From: Daucus carota subsp. sativus
Taxonomy: Eukaryota > Streptophyta > Magnoliopsida > Apiales > Apiaceae
DNA length: 64,000 nucleotides
NCBI RefSeq assembly: GCF_001625215.2
Contig: NC_030384.2
Coordinates: forward strand, 29,996,527-30,060,526
Reading direction: 5' to 3'
Part shown: in pieces, positions 47,701-59,006 of the stretch
Numbering within the stretch: the first letter of the stretch is position 1
How the letters are laid out: each line of letters begins with the position of its first letter
The notes under the pieces: model-generated
What the model was told of the DNA's origin: nothing
Seen by the model: the letters and a program-made list of their open reading frames with translations, nothing else
Database searches by the model: none
Program-made: the position numbers and the translations under genes

Positions 47701-48699
47701 GTATTGCTTTTCTATCCCAGGCTCCCAGCTGAAGCAAGCAAGTTTATTTGTGTTGCAGTAAATGCTATCACCTAATCTTGTATTGGTGGTTGTACACAGT
47801 TTTGCAGAATATCTATGTACCTGTAATTTGTTGACCAGAGTTTGTGCTTTAAGTAGTTTTGTTGCTTCCCCGTGTGAGCTTCATCAGTCCTTAACCTAAT
47901 AAATATACATTATATCAACTTATCGAAACGGTGTTTGCCTTTATTTGTTTTATATTCTTCCCATCCCCATGACTTGATATTTTATTTATATTTTGAACAT
48001 TTGACAAACCTGAGCAGTTGGTCAATGAACTTCAGCCTGTGTTGTAGCAGTAAGCCAGTAATATGTAAAAAGGAGCTGGATTAGACACCAGTTAATTCTT
48101 TCTTGCTTTCCTTCCGATTGCAGATCACGACGACTTTCAGTGTTGTGGATAAAATTAAAGAGCATTTCTACTCAGAACAAGGAGTACAGTCCAGGTGCCG
48201 TCATGATATTCCATTGTGTTTTTCTGATATGTGTACCTTACTTTCTTTATCTCGTGTTTGATATGTCAATGTTTATCTTTTAAAATATTTCAGCAAAGAA
48301 GATACAAGGGCTAAAGAACTCTTTGGTAATATAGAAAAGTTAAGAGTTGAATTTGAAGGGATTGAGAGGCCAAGTTTAGAGTTGGAAACTTCTGACTACG
48401 AGGCTGACATTCCTGCCAATAAGGAAGAATCTGAGGAAGAATCCCCATCTGGTGAGAATCTGGAAGACAATTATTTAAAGACACCAGAGACTACAAAGCC
48501 ACCCGAAACTAAAACAGTTGTGCACCCGGATTCCCCTTCACCCAAGTCAAAGCAAGTTTTAGCTCCTGAGGCAGAATTTGAAAGTTTAGCGTCTGAATTT
48601 GGAAAGGGTGATCAGGATTACTCTGCTGAGGAAATCGGTGGCTGGGAATTTGACGAGCTTGAAAAGGAACTGATTGATGAAACCACAAGTAAAAAATAA
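35782..48699 (+). CDS. Conserved plant coiled-coil protein, function unknown
   Basis: Eighteen exons join in frame to 678 residues: 35782-35922, 37388-37588, 38969-39064, 40115-40167, 40262-40358, 40526-40599, 41017-41134, 41448-41558, 42018-42094, 42918-42984, 45684-45749, 46651-46758, 46908-47038, 47164-47230, 47344-47411, 47495-47579, 48124-48194 and 48294-48699. The N-terminus [15 protein letters not shown] starts a helical region ([17 protein letters not shown]), then a conserved core ([36 protein letters not shown]). Long coiled-coil stretches from about residue 240 to 470 follow, then an acidic tail closing with [12 protein letters not shown]. It resembles the Arabidopsis At5g13560-type protein, often labelled SMC-like, about 679 residues by memory. 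It lacks SMC ATPase parts. Intron 12 uses a GC donor. Several transposons sit in its introns. Confidence 0.88.
37105..37195. repeat. Tandem duplication, unit about 42 bp
   Basis: The phrase TTATTAAGTCGTATTGTAAT and its following bases (ACATAAAAGAAGTATTT) occur twice back to back in intron 1 of the coiled-coil gene. Confidence 0.8.
39178..39774. mobile_element. hAT MITE with 8 bp target duplication
   Basis: The 597 bp element lies in intron 3 of the coiled-coil gene. The left end GAGGGCTGTCAA pairs with the complement of the right end TTGTCAGCTCTA, and both sides carry the exact 8 bp repeat GTTTTTTG (39170-39177 and 39775-39782). Inside are repeated ACCCG/CGGGT blocks near both ends, typical of this hAT family. 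It is non-coding. Confidence 0.85.
43355..44270. mobile_element. Mutator-like non-autonomous element, possible gene-fragment carrier
   Basis: The 916 bp element lies in intron 10 of the coiled-coil gene. The ends ATAGTTACACGG and, complemented, ATAGTTACATAGG pair, and the flanks are a 10 bp direct repeat with one mismatch (GGGTCAAACC at 43345-43354, GGGCCAAACC at 44271-44280). Subterminal GTACCCACCCGTT and CGTACG-type blocks occur near the right end. Bases about 43440-43560 are much more GC-rich than the surroundings and could be a captured exon piece, as in Pack-MULEs, though I recognise no protein in it. Confidence 0.75.
44580..44745 (-). mobile_element. LINE fragment, RNase H end
   Basis: On the minus strand the text reads [12 protein letters not shown] followed by [10 protein letters not shown], the ending of the RNase H domain carried by plant L1-type LINEs. 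Only this C-terminal piece remains, with a frame break just upstream. It lies in intron 10 of the coiled-coil gene. Confidence 0.65.
45979..46433. mobile_element. hAT MITE with near-identical 8 bp target duplication
   Basis: The left end TGGTGTTTCAAAAATC and the complement of the right end CAGTGTTCCAAAATCC form an inverted pair. The flanks are CTTGGAAT (45971-45978) and CTTGTAAT (46434-46441), one mismatch in 8. It is 455 bp, non-coding, and lies in intron 11 of the coiled-coil gene. Confidence 0.72.
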
Positions 48700-48989
48700 A
48701 TCAAGAAACAGAATATTTATCATTGACATATTTTCTAACTTCTGCAGACCGAGTACTATTTAAGAAAGGCGATGGCACATGGTGCAGAAACTCTTTTCTT
48801 TGTAACATTTTACATGTTCTGTGCATTATTCAGATAACATCATGATGTACATTCTTGAAGCTTGTATGACTCGGTATGGAACTAAAACAACTTGTGAAAT
48901 AAAGAATATTAGTCTTAATGATTGCTAACAATTTCGTTGCTTTTAGAGTACTGAGTTTGTAGTATTGACAGATGCCTGTTTATATTTGT

Positions 48990-49130
48990 TGGTACACATA
49001 TAGCTCAGTCCTAACCATTCCATACTTGCTATCACTCTTGCTAGCAAGAGATCGGGATGTCAAGAGTTCGAACCTCACTGAATGCATGTCCGAGTACGGG
49101 ATTTGCTTTGTCGAAATCCTGTCATAAACA
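48990..49130 (+). mobile_element. SINE head (tRNA-derived)
   Basis: A box-like TAGCTCAGTCC at 49001-49011 and B box-like GAGTTCGAACCT at 49063-49074 mark an internal polymerase III promoter. The sequence does not fold as a true tRNA and lacks a proper acceptor stem partner, which is usual for plant SINEs. The 3' end and target duplication were not resolved. It lies just after the 3' UTR of the coiled-coil gene. Confidence 0.6.
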
Positions 49131-51595
49131 CAACGGATTCTCGAGCTAATAAACATCAACTATCAGGTCTCAAAAAATTCATATTCAAGACCAAAGGGAA
49201 GAAACTTCGAAAACATACCAGGAAACAAGTAAAAGTAGCACCACTAAATATAAGGATAAAGTGGTTCTTTAGTTTTACCATATATTATAAACCAAAATGT
49301 AGCTTCTCTCAAGATTTCACATCATTAATTTATGTCACCTGCAGATGCGAGCACACCAAGAGAGATTATTTGATTAAGTTCTAATTACAATATTGTTAGA
49401 GAGTGCAGAAAAACAGGTTTTGGAAAATGGGATTAGTTTAAAAATAGATGAGCATGTTGTGTTGAGCAGAAAAAACAAAAGATGATGTAGTATATGTTAA
49501 TTAGGTACATGATCCGATGATGGTTTAAACTAATGATAATGCCATCACTTGTTAATCCCACTAATTATCTTACCAACATTTCTTAGTTCTAGCATAATTG
49601 TTTTTGATGCTTTTGGAGTTAAGCATGGCTTCAAGACAAGACATTAATTAAACATCTAGATGTTTAATGTGGTGGTCAAACACCTGCCTTGTTTTAGGGT
49701 AGATATTTCACATATGATCCGATCATCTGAACGAATTTAACATGTAAATTATGAATTTGGGTTGGAATTTATCGAGTTCGGATGAAATTCAATTCGAAAA
49801 AAAGGATATTTTGGGGTTCAATTCGGGATATCTGAAATTGACCCGAAAGTATGTATAATATGAAATCTTACATATGTATTTGTATTAATATTGTATCATC
49901 TATTATTTAAATTTAATAAATATTTTATTTTGAATTAATAAAAAAATTATATGTTAAAACATATCTATTTATTTATTATAAAAAAAATATATTTATTAAT
50001 AATTTATTATGGGTCAGGTTGGGTTCGGGTAGGTTATTTTAATTTATTAAAATTACGGGTCGAATTCGGATTAGATACCCGCGTTTGTCAACCGACCCGA
50101 TATCTGAAATTGTCAATTAACATACTTCTGCTGTTTTGCGTATTATTTTTCAAATTTTTTTTTTAGATAAAAATTTAATATTTGTATTTTTATTCGGAAG
50201 GAGTATTATTTTTTATATTATTTTCAGATTATTTTGTATGGGCAGAAGCCAAGCCTATTAAGTGTTCAAATGTAATACAAAAAAATGTATACAGATTTTA
50301 AGCAAATGTAATTTGCCGTTTGGCTTATCTTAAAAGAAGTTACTTATTGTATAAAATAAAGAAGTAGATTATAAGTGATAAGTAGTCATGGACTTATAAA
50401 TTGATTAAGTATTTGGATGATTAAACAAATAAGCAACTGTGATAAGTGAAAAAAACTACACCTCGAAGCTTCTTGCTTCTTTCCACATAACCCACAATAA
50501 GCTCATGAAACTTATTTGCCAAACATTCATGCAGAACAAGTTAGCTTAAAAATAAAAAAAGCCAACTTTTTTGTCAGCCAAACACCCATTGATCACAACA
50601 ATTACAATGGCATGGAAGATCGTTGTGCTTAAAGTGAGATTAGTAGGAGACCACTAAGAAAAAGACCTGATCTGTAAAGAAGCTGATCCTCATGAAGAGA
50701 TATGATTAATATTTATTAAACAATTCATATCAACAAACTAACATGGCTAATGATTCTCTTCATAGTTTTCACTTTTGATTAATGATATCAACAATTGGAA
50801 AAAGTCATGTCATAAAGAACAATTGACCACTCAACAATCAACATAGTTTTCGAATCATTCCTGCTTTTAGATGAAGTTGGGTCTTGAGCCTCTTTGATTT
50901 CGTAAATGTGCCAGTTTTATGTCATTATAAAATTTATTGAAATTTAATAAAACTTAATATATTATGAAATAACTTAAAACTGAAAAGGTCGTGTTGTCAT
51001 GTATTTGAAATAGGGATCTGTGTGGAAGAGATGAAATTTAAAAACATTTTTAATATTTTTGGACTCAATAGGAGAACCGAACTATACTACATATTTTTAT
51101 AAATATGTTGAACTCAACTTTTAAAACGGGATATACCACATATTCTCTATGAATAGATGGAAGTCTACGTATATTTTATTATATCAAGACTTAACTCTAG
51201 AAATGAGATATAGTACATATATTTTATAAATATATTGGACTCGGCTTATAGAATCGAGAGACGATAATAAAAAAGTATGCGTACATTTCAATCAAGTTTT
51301 AAAATGACATGATTTGATTCTATACAACCCAATAAATCAGATTATTTTATAATCATTTTTATGTTTTTTGTAAATCAAGTCAAATTGAAACTAAATAATT
51401 ATCTGTGACATTTTCCACTAATTTTTATTCATTCAAAATTCCCATCTTCAATTGCATTTTTCCACACTCCATAAAAAAATTAACATAACCTCCCCTTAAA
51501 ATTCTAGCCCTTTTAAAACTCACCCTCAATGCACTCTTCAAGCTGAAACTTACACAACCAAAATCATATTCTGAAAAAACTACACAGAGGGAGCA
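49131..51595. other. Repeat-rich intergenic region
   Basis: There are GGGTCGAATTCGG and ACCCGAAAG blocks (about 49740-50120) like those of the hAT MITE at 39178-39774, so a decayed relative is likely. A possible MITE spans 50316-50587, its ends sharing CGTTTGGCTTA and TGTTTGGCTGA (complement). Diverged ~65 bp repeats occupy 51060-51260 (an ACATATTTTTATAAATATGTTG-like phrase three times). No gene is supported. Confidence 0.45.
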
Positions 51596-52606
51596 ATGAC
51601 AACAAAACCACATTCAGATGACCAAGAAGATGCAGACTACATTGAAATGGAGGTTCACTCACACAGCGATCGCTTCGTCGGTGTCATGACCTCTCCACAT
51701 CCATTAGAATTCGAGTTCCAAATGTTCTCCAGCTCTTTAAAGAAAGATACCACAATTTCTCCAGCTGATGAACTCTTCTACAAAGGCAAGCTTCTCCCAC
51801 TCCACCTCCCACCGCGCTTACAAATGGTCCAAAAATTGCTCCAGACCTCCAAATCCTACGAAACAAACACCTTGGAAGAATTCTTTAGCAGGCCATTAGC
51901 TGACACTAGACCTGCAAACAGCCCTCCTGACGATGTCTCGTCTCCAGGATCCTGGAAGGTCAGTGAAGAACCGAATCCTCAGGAGTGTGTTACTGAATTC
52001 ACAACTGAAACAATTGCATTTGTTCGAGGCAAGACCAAGAAGTCATGGACCAGAAAGCTCAAGCTGGTTAAACAGGCTTCCTTGAGTTCTAAACTGAAGT
52101 CTTCGCGTGCCTATTTCAAGTCATTGTTTACTAAACCAGGCTGCTCGGATAAGTCCTCTATTGTTCATGAGGACAATCACATTGTAATAGCCAAGAATCC
52201 ATTTCGGAGAATTCAAACAGAAGGGTATCAAGTGCAGCCGACGACTAATAGATTTGTTAATGAAACAGGTTCAGACAATGGTGCTAGCAGTCATCATAGA
52301 AGGTCATTCTCTGGAGTTATAAAGTGGTTTTCAGTTAGCAAGTCTTCAACTTCTTTCGGAAGTTTTCACAAGTCCTCGAGCTCAAGTGGTTCTGAGAAAT
52401 GTCTCAGAGTGCAGCCCCTCAATAGGAGCAGCACCATGAATCCAGATATAGAGCATTCAATTCAGGGTGCAATTGCTCATTGCAAGAGAAATTCTCAGCA
52501 GCAACTTCATTCAAGAAAATGTGGAAGCGATATGAGCTTTTTCTCATCGTCTGCTTCTAAGATCGCAAATGAGGATCACGAAAGAGAAGAACTTTGCAGG
52601 GGTTGA
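51596..52606 (+). CDS. Membrane-associated kinase regulator (MAKR family)
   Basis: One exon encodes 336 residues. Family marks, in order: an acidic start with DYIEMEV, the EFEFQMFSSS segment, the ADELFYKGKLLPLHLPPRLQ block (residues about 58-77), a basic region (KKSWTRKLKLVK, about 141-152, then SSKLKSSRAYFKSLF) for membrane attachment, and the C-terminal SIQGAIAHCKR block. MAKR proteins are relatives of BKI1 that bind anionic lipids at the plasma membrane and regulate receptor kinases; MAKR5 amplifies CLE45 root signalling. Which member this is cannot be told by eye. Serine-rich stretches around residues 230-270 are likely phosphorylated (inference). The neighbour malectin-like cluster is not obviously connected. 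Confidence 0.88.
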   Translation: MTTKPHSDDQEDADYIEMEVHSHSDRFVGVMTSPHPLEFEFQMFSSSLKKDTTISPADELFYKGKLLPLHLPPRLQMVQKLLQTSKSYETNTLEEFFSRPLADTRPANSPPDDVSSPGSWKVSEEPNPQECVTEFTTETIAFVRGKTKKSWTRKLKLVKQASLSSKLKSSRAYFKSLFTKPGCSDKSSIVHEDNHIVIAKNPFRRIQTEGYQVQPTTNRFVNETGSDNGASSHHRRSFSGVIKWFSVSKSSTSFGSFHKSSSSSGSEKCLRVQPLNRSSTMNPDIEHSIQGAIAHCKRNSQQQLHSRKCGSDMSFFSSSASKIANEDHEREELCRG

Positions 52607-52941
52607 GGCTCCTAGAGCAAGATTCAAAGAGATAGAGAGAATTTTGAATATCAGTTATTCCTCTCCTTTCTCTGTATCTTTGTGTAGTATATCTTCTTGG
52701 CCTTTCATTTTATTAATTAAATCGAAATTATCAAAATTTGAAAACGATGAACGATATTTATATCTTATGACAGGACATGCTGGCTTCTGAATATGTATCT
52801 AAACTGCAGAAGGGGCTAAAATATATCTGCTTCTGCTACTCTTCATGTTAATAGTGATGATTGTTCTTTGTTCTCCATTGCTATGCTAGAAGAAATATCC
52901 ATTGTGTAAGTTAATGGATCTAATTTATACTTGCCAGCTAT

Positions 52942-53043
52942 GCTCAAAATAAGAACCGGAGAAGCAAAGACGATAACTTAGCTCAAAATAAGAACCGCAG
53001 AATCAAAGACGATAACCATGCTCAAAACAAGAACCAGGAAACT
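52942..53043. repeat. 39 bp tandem repeat, about 2.6 copies
   Basis: The unit GCTCAAAATAAGAACCG and following bases starts at 52942, 52981 and 53020. It lies downstream of the MAKR gene in non-coding DNA. Confidence 0.85.
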
Positions 53044-53533
53044 ATAACTATAATAGAGGTATACATGCACCAATCAAATTGTCACGCAATGAGATATTAA
53101 ACAGAGAGTATTGAGAGTTGGAAACGCAACATATCTTTATACAGTTCATTCTCCATTAAGAATATCATATGATATATCATTCTTTTGCTGCAATCAGCTT
53201 ACCCCTACAGACTTCATACAAGAGCTTCCATCCACCAAATGCTCAAGCATTTTGGATATAATACGAAATCCTGATATATGTCTTCCAGGTCTTTCAGGAA
53301 GATCTTGTATCTTAAATTTCTCATTAAAAAAAACACCAATACTCAGATCTAATCTAGTGAAAGGTGTGGACTATACACCCTTGAGCTAGACTAGACTTGA
53401 AGAGTGCTCTATTCATAATTACAACATAATGAGCTTACAGCTGTCTTGCAACAGTCCCTCAGTGCGAAAGTCCCTCAGCCGTATTCAACGCTGGGGTAGT
53501 ATTAAGAAGCTAGATTCTCTGTCCCCTATAACT

Positions 53534-56500
53534 TTAGAGAGCATATATCCGGTCAACTTCTGAATTAGAGTAGTCAGAATGATGCCATGAGTTGGAGCCA
53601 CTCCTCGCAGACTTCCCCTTCTTTCTCATTGATCGGTTTCTCTTAGACTTGAAAACATAGTAAGTCATGGTGCCAAGAACTCCAGCCATTATCACTCCAC
53701 CTACCACTGTAACCAAAATTGCAGCCCACTCATACTTACGACCGACCACAATGTAAGAAGATGCCATAAATGCCACGGAAGTACATACAGAAGCTAACCA
53801 CATAAGCTTGTTAATCACTTCCACTACCTTTCTTTCTGCTTTTGTCTCACCTCTAACTAACGTGATCTGAACCACGACAACAGCCAAGGAAGTGAAAAGT
53901 GCGATGGCATTAAAGATAAAAAATATTTTAAAAGATGCACGGCTCACTACAACAGCCGTTCCATCATCGTTATCTCCACCAGGCACAGTAAAAATAGCTG
54001 CAAATGCTACTGTTGCAAAAAGCACCGCCACCACAGTGACCGAGTTGGTGGCATTGTTGATTCCCTCTCGATGAAGTTTTCTGAGTTCTTTTGCAATTCC
54101 ATGAACATTTTTGTTTGTTCTCTTAGTTTGCTCAAGCTGTGTGTGGACATCTTTCTTTATTTGACTCACAGTATTCCTCAATTCATCTCTTGGTTGATTC
54201 AGCTCATTAGCTCTAACAGCACCATGACGAATTAGGCAATCTTTTATATCTGATGAATCTTCAGAGAGTGGGAGACCTTCAGCTATGTCCAGAGCAGTTT
54301 TATGTTCTCTTGTTAGTGCATTAACATTGGTATCAGGGAGGCATAACAACTCATTCACTATCTGCAAAAAGTAACTGATGTTATATATTTAAAATAGAAA
54401 TTACTTCTCCAATCATTAGTACATGTACAAATTGTATCTAAAGCTTTAACTACTACAGGATGGACTTGTGAAGAAACCAAGTGCCCAGTATGTGTAATGC
54501 AAGTGAACTGATTTGCATCTCACGGTTATTGGAATAGGACCACGAGTTGGAGTTCTAGACCTAGGTTGTCTGCACTGCATTCAATAAACTTCTAAATCGT
54601 ATCTTATTCTATTGAATTGTGGTTCCACTGTTACACATCGAATTGACAAGGTTCAGAAATTATTCTGGATTATGCCACTCTGCAGAAATTAGAACTTCTC
54701 CATCCAATACTTTTCCTACATGTTCTTATGTAATATATTCAATGTTCGAAATTAGATCTTAAGTGAAACCCACATAACGTAGGACTACACACCAAATTGG
54801 CACATTGTTATCTTTATAGAAAACTAGACTTGGAAAAATAGGCATGGAACATAGCATATGCTTGAATACCTCAGCTCGCTTCTTCCTGGTGGCTACATGT
54901 AGTGCTGTGTAACCAAACTTGTCTGGAAGCATCACAATAGCTGCATCCGCATCAAGCAGCAGTTTTACCACCTCACAGCTAACACCTTTGACAGCCATAT
55001 GCAATGCAGTCTGTCCTTTCTTATCTTTTCTTCTTGCTAACTGTGGATCCTTTTCAAGCAATGACCTCACAATTTCCACATGTCCCTGTCTGGCAGCCAA
55101 ATGCAATGCATTTTTCCCATTTGATCTGGGAATCTCCAACAAACTACAATCCTTTAACAGTAGCTCATTTACTACAGATATATGTCCCCTTGAAGCTGCT
55201 GATATTAGAGGGGTTGCATGTGATGGCCCTATAGTTTTGCTAAGCTCTGGATCATGTTCTAGAAGCACCTGGACAATAGCTGGAACAAAAGATAAGCAAA
55301 TCTTAAGGCTCGGTCTCAAATTAGATTGTTAAATGACAAAATTCAAATATGCCAAAACCATTATTTTCTTCTAGTAAAGTGGTAGAAAAATTCCATCACC
55401 AAAAACTTGAATTTGTGAAAGAGATACAGGAGTATATACGAGCTTAAGATGGTACTCCTACATATAACAATGGGCCATTTACTTTTACTGTACTTAAATG
55501 ACTCACTGTGCCCAAATCCATAGTAAATTCCACGACTAAGTTTTGGACAACTTTAAGAGAAAGCAAAATGCATCACCGAGTTATTGGCATGACTATGCAA
55601 AGGTTACATTAATGCAGCTTATGCACTTGAATCCACTATGGTTCTTTCTCTGTTAAACAACTACCTAACTCTGTTGCCTTTTTAATAGTCACCTGGTACT
55701 GAAGCTTCTATGCTGGTATATGTTCCTTCTATGGTATGTAAAACATGGGTGCAATGACGGAAATTTGACTATATACTTTGCAAATTAATATGCATTTCAT
55801 AGTGAAATGTTTTTAATTAATACTAATAGGAACTTCAAATGATTAAAAATAGTAAGGATTAAGAATTAACCATGATGCCCTTGAGTAGCAGCTATGTGCA
55901 GAGGATCAAACATAGATCGATTCTTCTTCGTCAATGTCTCCTTGCTGGAATACTTTAACAACTCCTTCACAACCTCAAGATGCCCCTTCTCAGCTGCAGT
56001 AAACATAGACGTCTCCCCTAATTCATTTACTTCATTCACAACCGATGCTCTAATTTCAGCTACCTCGTTATCGAAATCAGCTCCACTTAAAGTCCCGACC
56101 ATTTGATTATTTATATCATCGAGAATCTTCTTCACAGCAGCAAGATCTCCCCGCTGAGCTGCCAAATGCAGCTCCGTGTCATTGTGGCGGCCAGTCACTT
56201 GCTTTACATACTTCTTCTTCCCAGCTTGATCAATCCTCTTGCCGGAATTAGACAACACCAAAGCTGGTGCTGTCGCAGCTGACGGAGATGGTGAAGGTGA
56301 TGGTTCTAGCGATTGCTCGACAAGCGATGATGGACTTGCCATTCCTTTCTCCAAATCTCTATCATCAACTGTATGATCAAGAAATAGTCTTTAATAAACA
56401 ATATGGTTCAAACAAGACAACTAGATATGTCCAATTCTCCATTTCCATTGTTAAAATATATAAAAATACATTCTTCGCCTCATCATGCCTTTCTCCACAT

Positions 56501-57131
56501 ATCTATGACCAAATAATAAATTGAGAACTACTCTTAAGTCGATAGCACGGTTCAACCAAAGCAATTTGATTACCAGATACTCGATTTCTCTTCATACATA
56601 AAAATACAATCTTGGACTCATCATGCCTTTTTGAAAACATAAATCACCATAAAAAATGATCAGGAAAACTCTCTAACCAATAATAGGATCCAATAAAAAC
56701 ACCCAACTTACTGCAATTTCTCATTCTCTCTTATTATTAACATAAAAATGCAATCTTGGACTCATCATGCGTTTTTCAAAATCTCTATCACCACATAAAT
56801 GATCAAGAACTACTCTTTAATCAATAAAAGACTCAACAAAAACACCCATTTACAACAATTTCTCATTCTCTCTTATTGATCAACATAAAAATACAATCTT
56901 TATCTTATCTAGCTCAGGTACACACATATGTTACCATCCCAAACCCCAACAGTGTGAAAAAGTGTTAAAGCTCATCTGGGTCACTAAAATCTTGAAAATC
57001 AAACATGGGTTCTTGGAAAATTCAGTTTCTTGATTTGGGTCAAGCTAATATACAAAGTTACAAATTCTTGATCACATATATACATACAGAGATTAAAGAG
57101 GAAAGTTACCTTGTTCAATGGAAGAGCTCAT
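53534..57131 (-). CDS. ITN1: Ankyrin-repeat/PGG protein, ITN1 type
   Basis: Four exons, 57131-57110, 56368-55871, 55279-54870 and 54361-53534, give 585 residues. The tiny first exon encodes MSSSIEQ and joins in frame with VDDRDLEKG. About seven ankyrin units follow: TELHLAAQRGDL, TSMFTAAEKGHL, DPLHIAATQGHH, TPLISAASRGHI, NALHLAARQGHV, TALHMAVKGVS and TALHVATRKKR. Then comes the PGG region with FTVPGGDNDDG and four hydrophobic segments. The protein is very close to Arabidopsis ITN1 (about 590 residues by memory), a plasma-membrane protein whose loss raises salt tolerance through ABA-dependent ROS control. It belongs to a different subgroup from the ankyrin/PGG gene at 2208-5058. Confidence 0.94.
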
Positions 57132-59006
57132 GTTTGTGAATAATTAAAAAAGAAGAGATAGAAAGAAAGTGAAGTTGAGTGGTGAGATAATTAGAAATGG
57201 GTTGTGAAAAAGAAAGGAAAAGAAGATGATCAAATGAGTAAAAGACAGAAATGAGAAGGTGTTAGGAAAAGTCTTCAGTCTTGAGTGGTGGCTCAAATTG
57301 TGTGTGTTTTATTCACATATTTTACTAAATATTTTGCATATTTACTTCCGTTTTTAGCTCCAAATATTTAATATTCATAATTCTTGGAAATAAAATTGAT
57401 TAGGACTCTAATTTATTTCATATTTTACTGATCGAATAAAGTTTTTTTTAAAAAGATATTGGGCTTTTGGGCCCGGCAATCAAATTAAACCTTTTTAGCG
57501 ATATGTTATATATGTTTTAATATGATTTTTCATTCTTCACGTCAAAATAGAAATAGAAATATAGTTTAATGATGTGTAATTCAAATTTTAATATATCATT
57601 TTTATAGATTATAATATTTTTTAATTCCAACATAATTTATTTTTTTTGTCAGGAATTCCATCCTAATTTTAACTTAGCTAAATTTTGTATAATACCTGAA
57701 GAGTGCAAAATTTTTTAATTTTTCGATCTTGTGAATCTATTACTATATGAATTTCAATAAAAATTTATTATTTCTACTAGCTATTGAATTTTACTAAATT
57801 TTTAAAATTTTAGATTATATATTGCAATTTTTTAAGTATAATTTAATTTTTTTAATTATATATCATCATATTTTAAGAATAATATAAATCTTACTGAAAT
57901 TGTCAAAAACATCAATATATTTCTTAAAATTCAAATTAAATATACCCAAATTTTATTTTATTTTTGAGAACTGAGAATCAAATTTAGAGTCCATTTGAAA
58001 AAAAAAAACATCAATATATTTCTTAAAATTCAAATTAAATATACCCAAATTTTATTTTATTTTTGAGAACTGAGAATCAAATTTAGAGTCCGTTTGAAAA
58101 AGAGTGCTGTTGTATAATTGTTTGATAATTTTTTTGATATTTACTTATTCTGAGTTATAATATAAAAAAATAAAATGTTTTTTATGAGATTTGATAACGA
58201 AATCTGTTAAAGGCAGCATTTTCCAAAAATATGGGAGGACAGAAAAACTGCTTTTAGATTTCCCAAACAGTTTTTCACCTAGTTTTGAACAAAAAGCTGT
58301 CGTTATAACAAGCAACCCCAAACGATAGCTTAATACACCCCATAAATTTGATCTACAACACAATTTTTTATGAATTTGAATCTTACTTAAAAGGGCCTAA
58401 CATCAGAAAAGAAATATAAAATCCTGCACCAACCTTGTCGAAATCAGATTGAACTATTATTTTGGAATTCCGGCCTTTTAATGAAAAGTTGCTAACTAAC
58501 AATGAATAAACGAAATTGACCATATAATGTAAGCAATCTAGGAATAAACTCAGAATATTTAGTCTGGAAGTAATGCCTGCATACAAGGGAAGGGAAGGGA
58601 AGGGGAGCTCATTGGATGATATAGAAAACAATGTTTACTGCATACATTTAAAGAAACAAAACAATATTCATATGAATAACAATTAACCTCAGCTCCTTGA
58701 CTGACACCGTCCCGCCTTGAGTGGACTATTCCTTTTGTAAAACAACAGGGAAGAGAAGGGACCAAAATTGAAGAGCCGCAAAGAGCTCCATAAATTTGCA
58801 AGGAAAATAAATTACTTTAACCAGTAAAGTAGAGATATATTTTAACCTGACCAATTGAAGGGATGATATATATAATTTGCCAATCAAGGGATCATACAAC
58901 CTTTCAGAGCTTTGCCTCTGGCAATTAAAGTCTATTCACAACTTTGCCTCGTCTATTCTTTGATTTCGAAACTAGCACTTGTCATCAAGCTTCCCGCTGC
59001 TTTGGC
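57132..59006. other. Spacer between ITN1 and UTP14, with repeats
   Basis: The ITN1 upstream flank lies at the left. A 99 bp tandem duplication is described separately. Bases 58085-58335 may be a MITE, with GTCCGTTTGAAAAAG at one end and a related inverted phrase near CCCCAAACGATAGC. No gene is supported; small minus-strand frames at 58145-58801 have no recognisable content. Confidence 0.45.
57905..58102. repeat. 99 bp tandem duplication, nearly identical
   Basis: The block ACATCAATATATTTCTTAAA through GAGTCCATTTGAAAA occurs twice head to tail with a 99 bp period and very few differences. The near-identity suggests a recent event. Confidence 0.9.

Noticed and set aside
49001-49075. Possible tRNA gene
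   Set aside because: A and B boxes are present but the acceptor stem and cloverleaf are not; a SINE head fits better.
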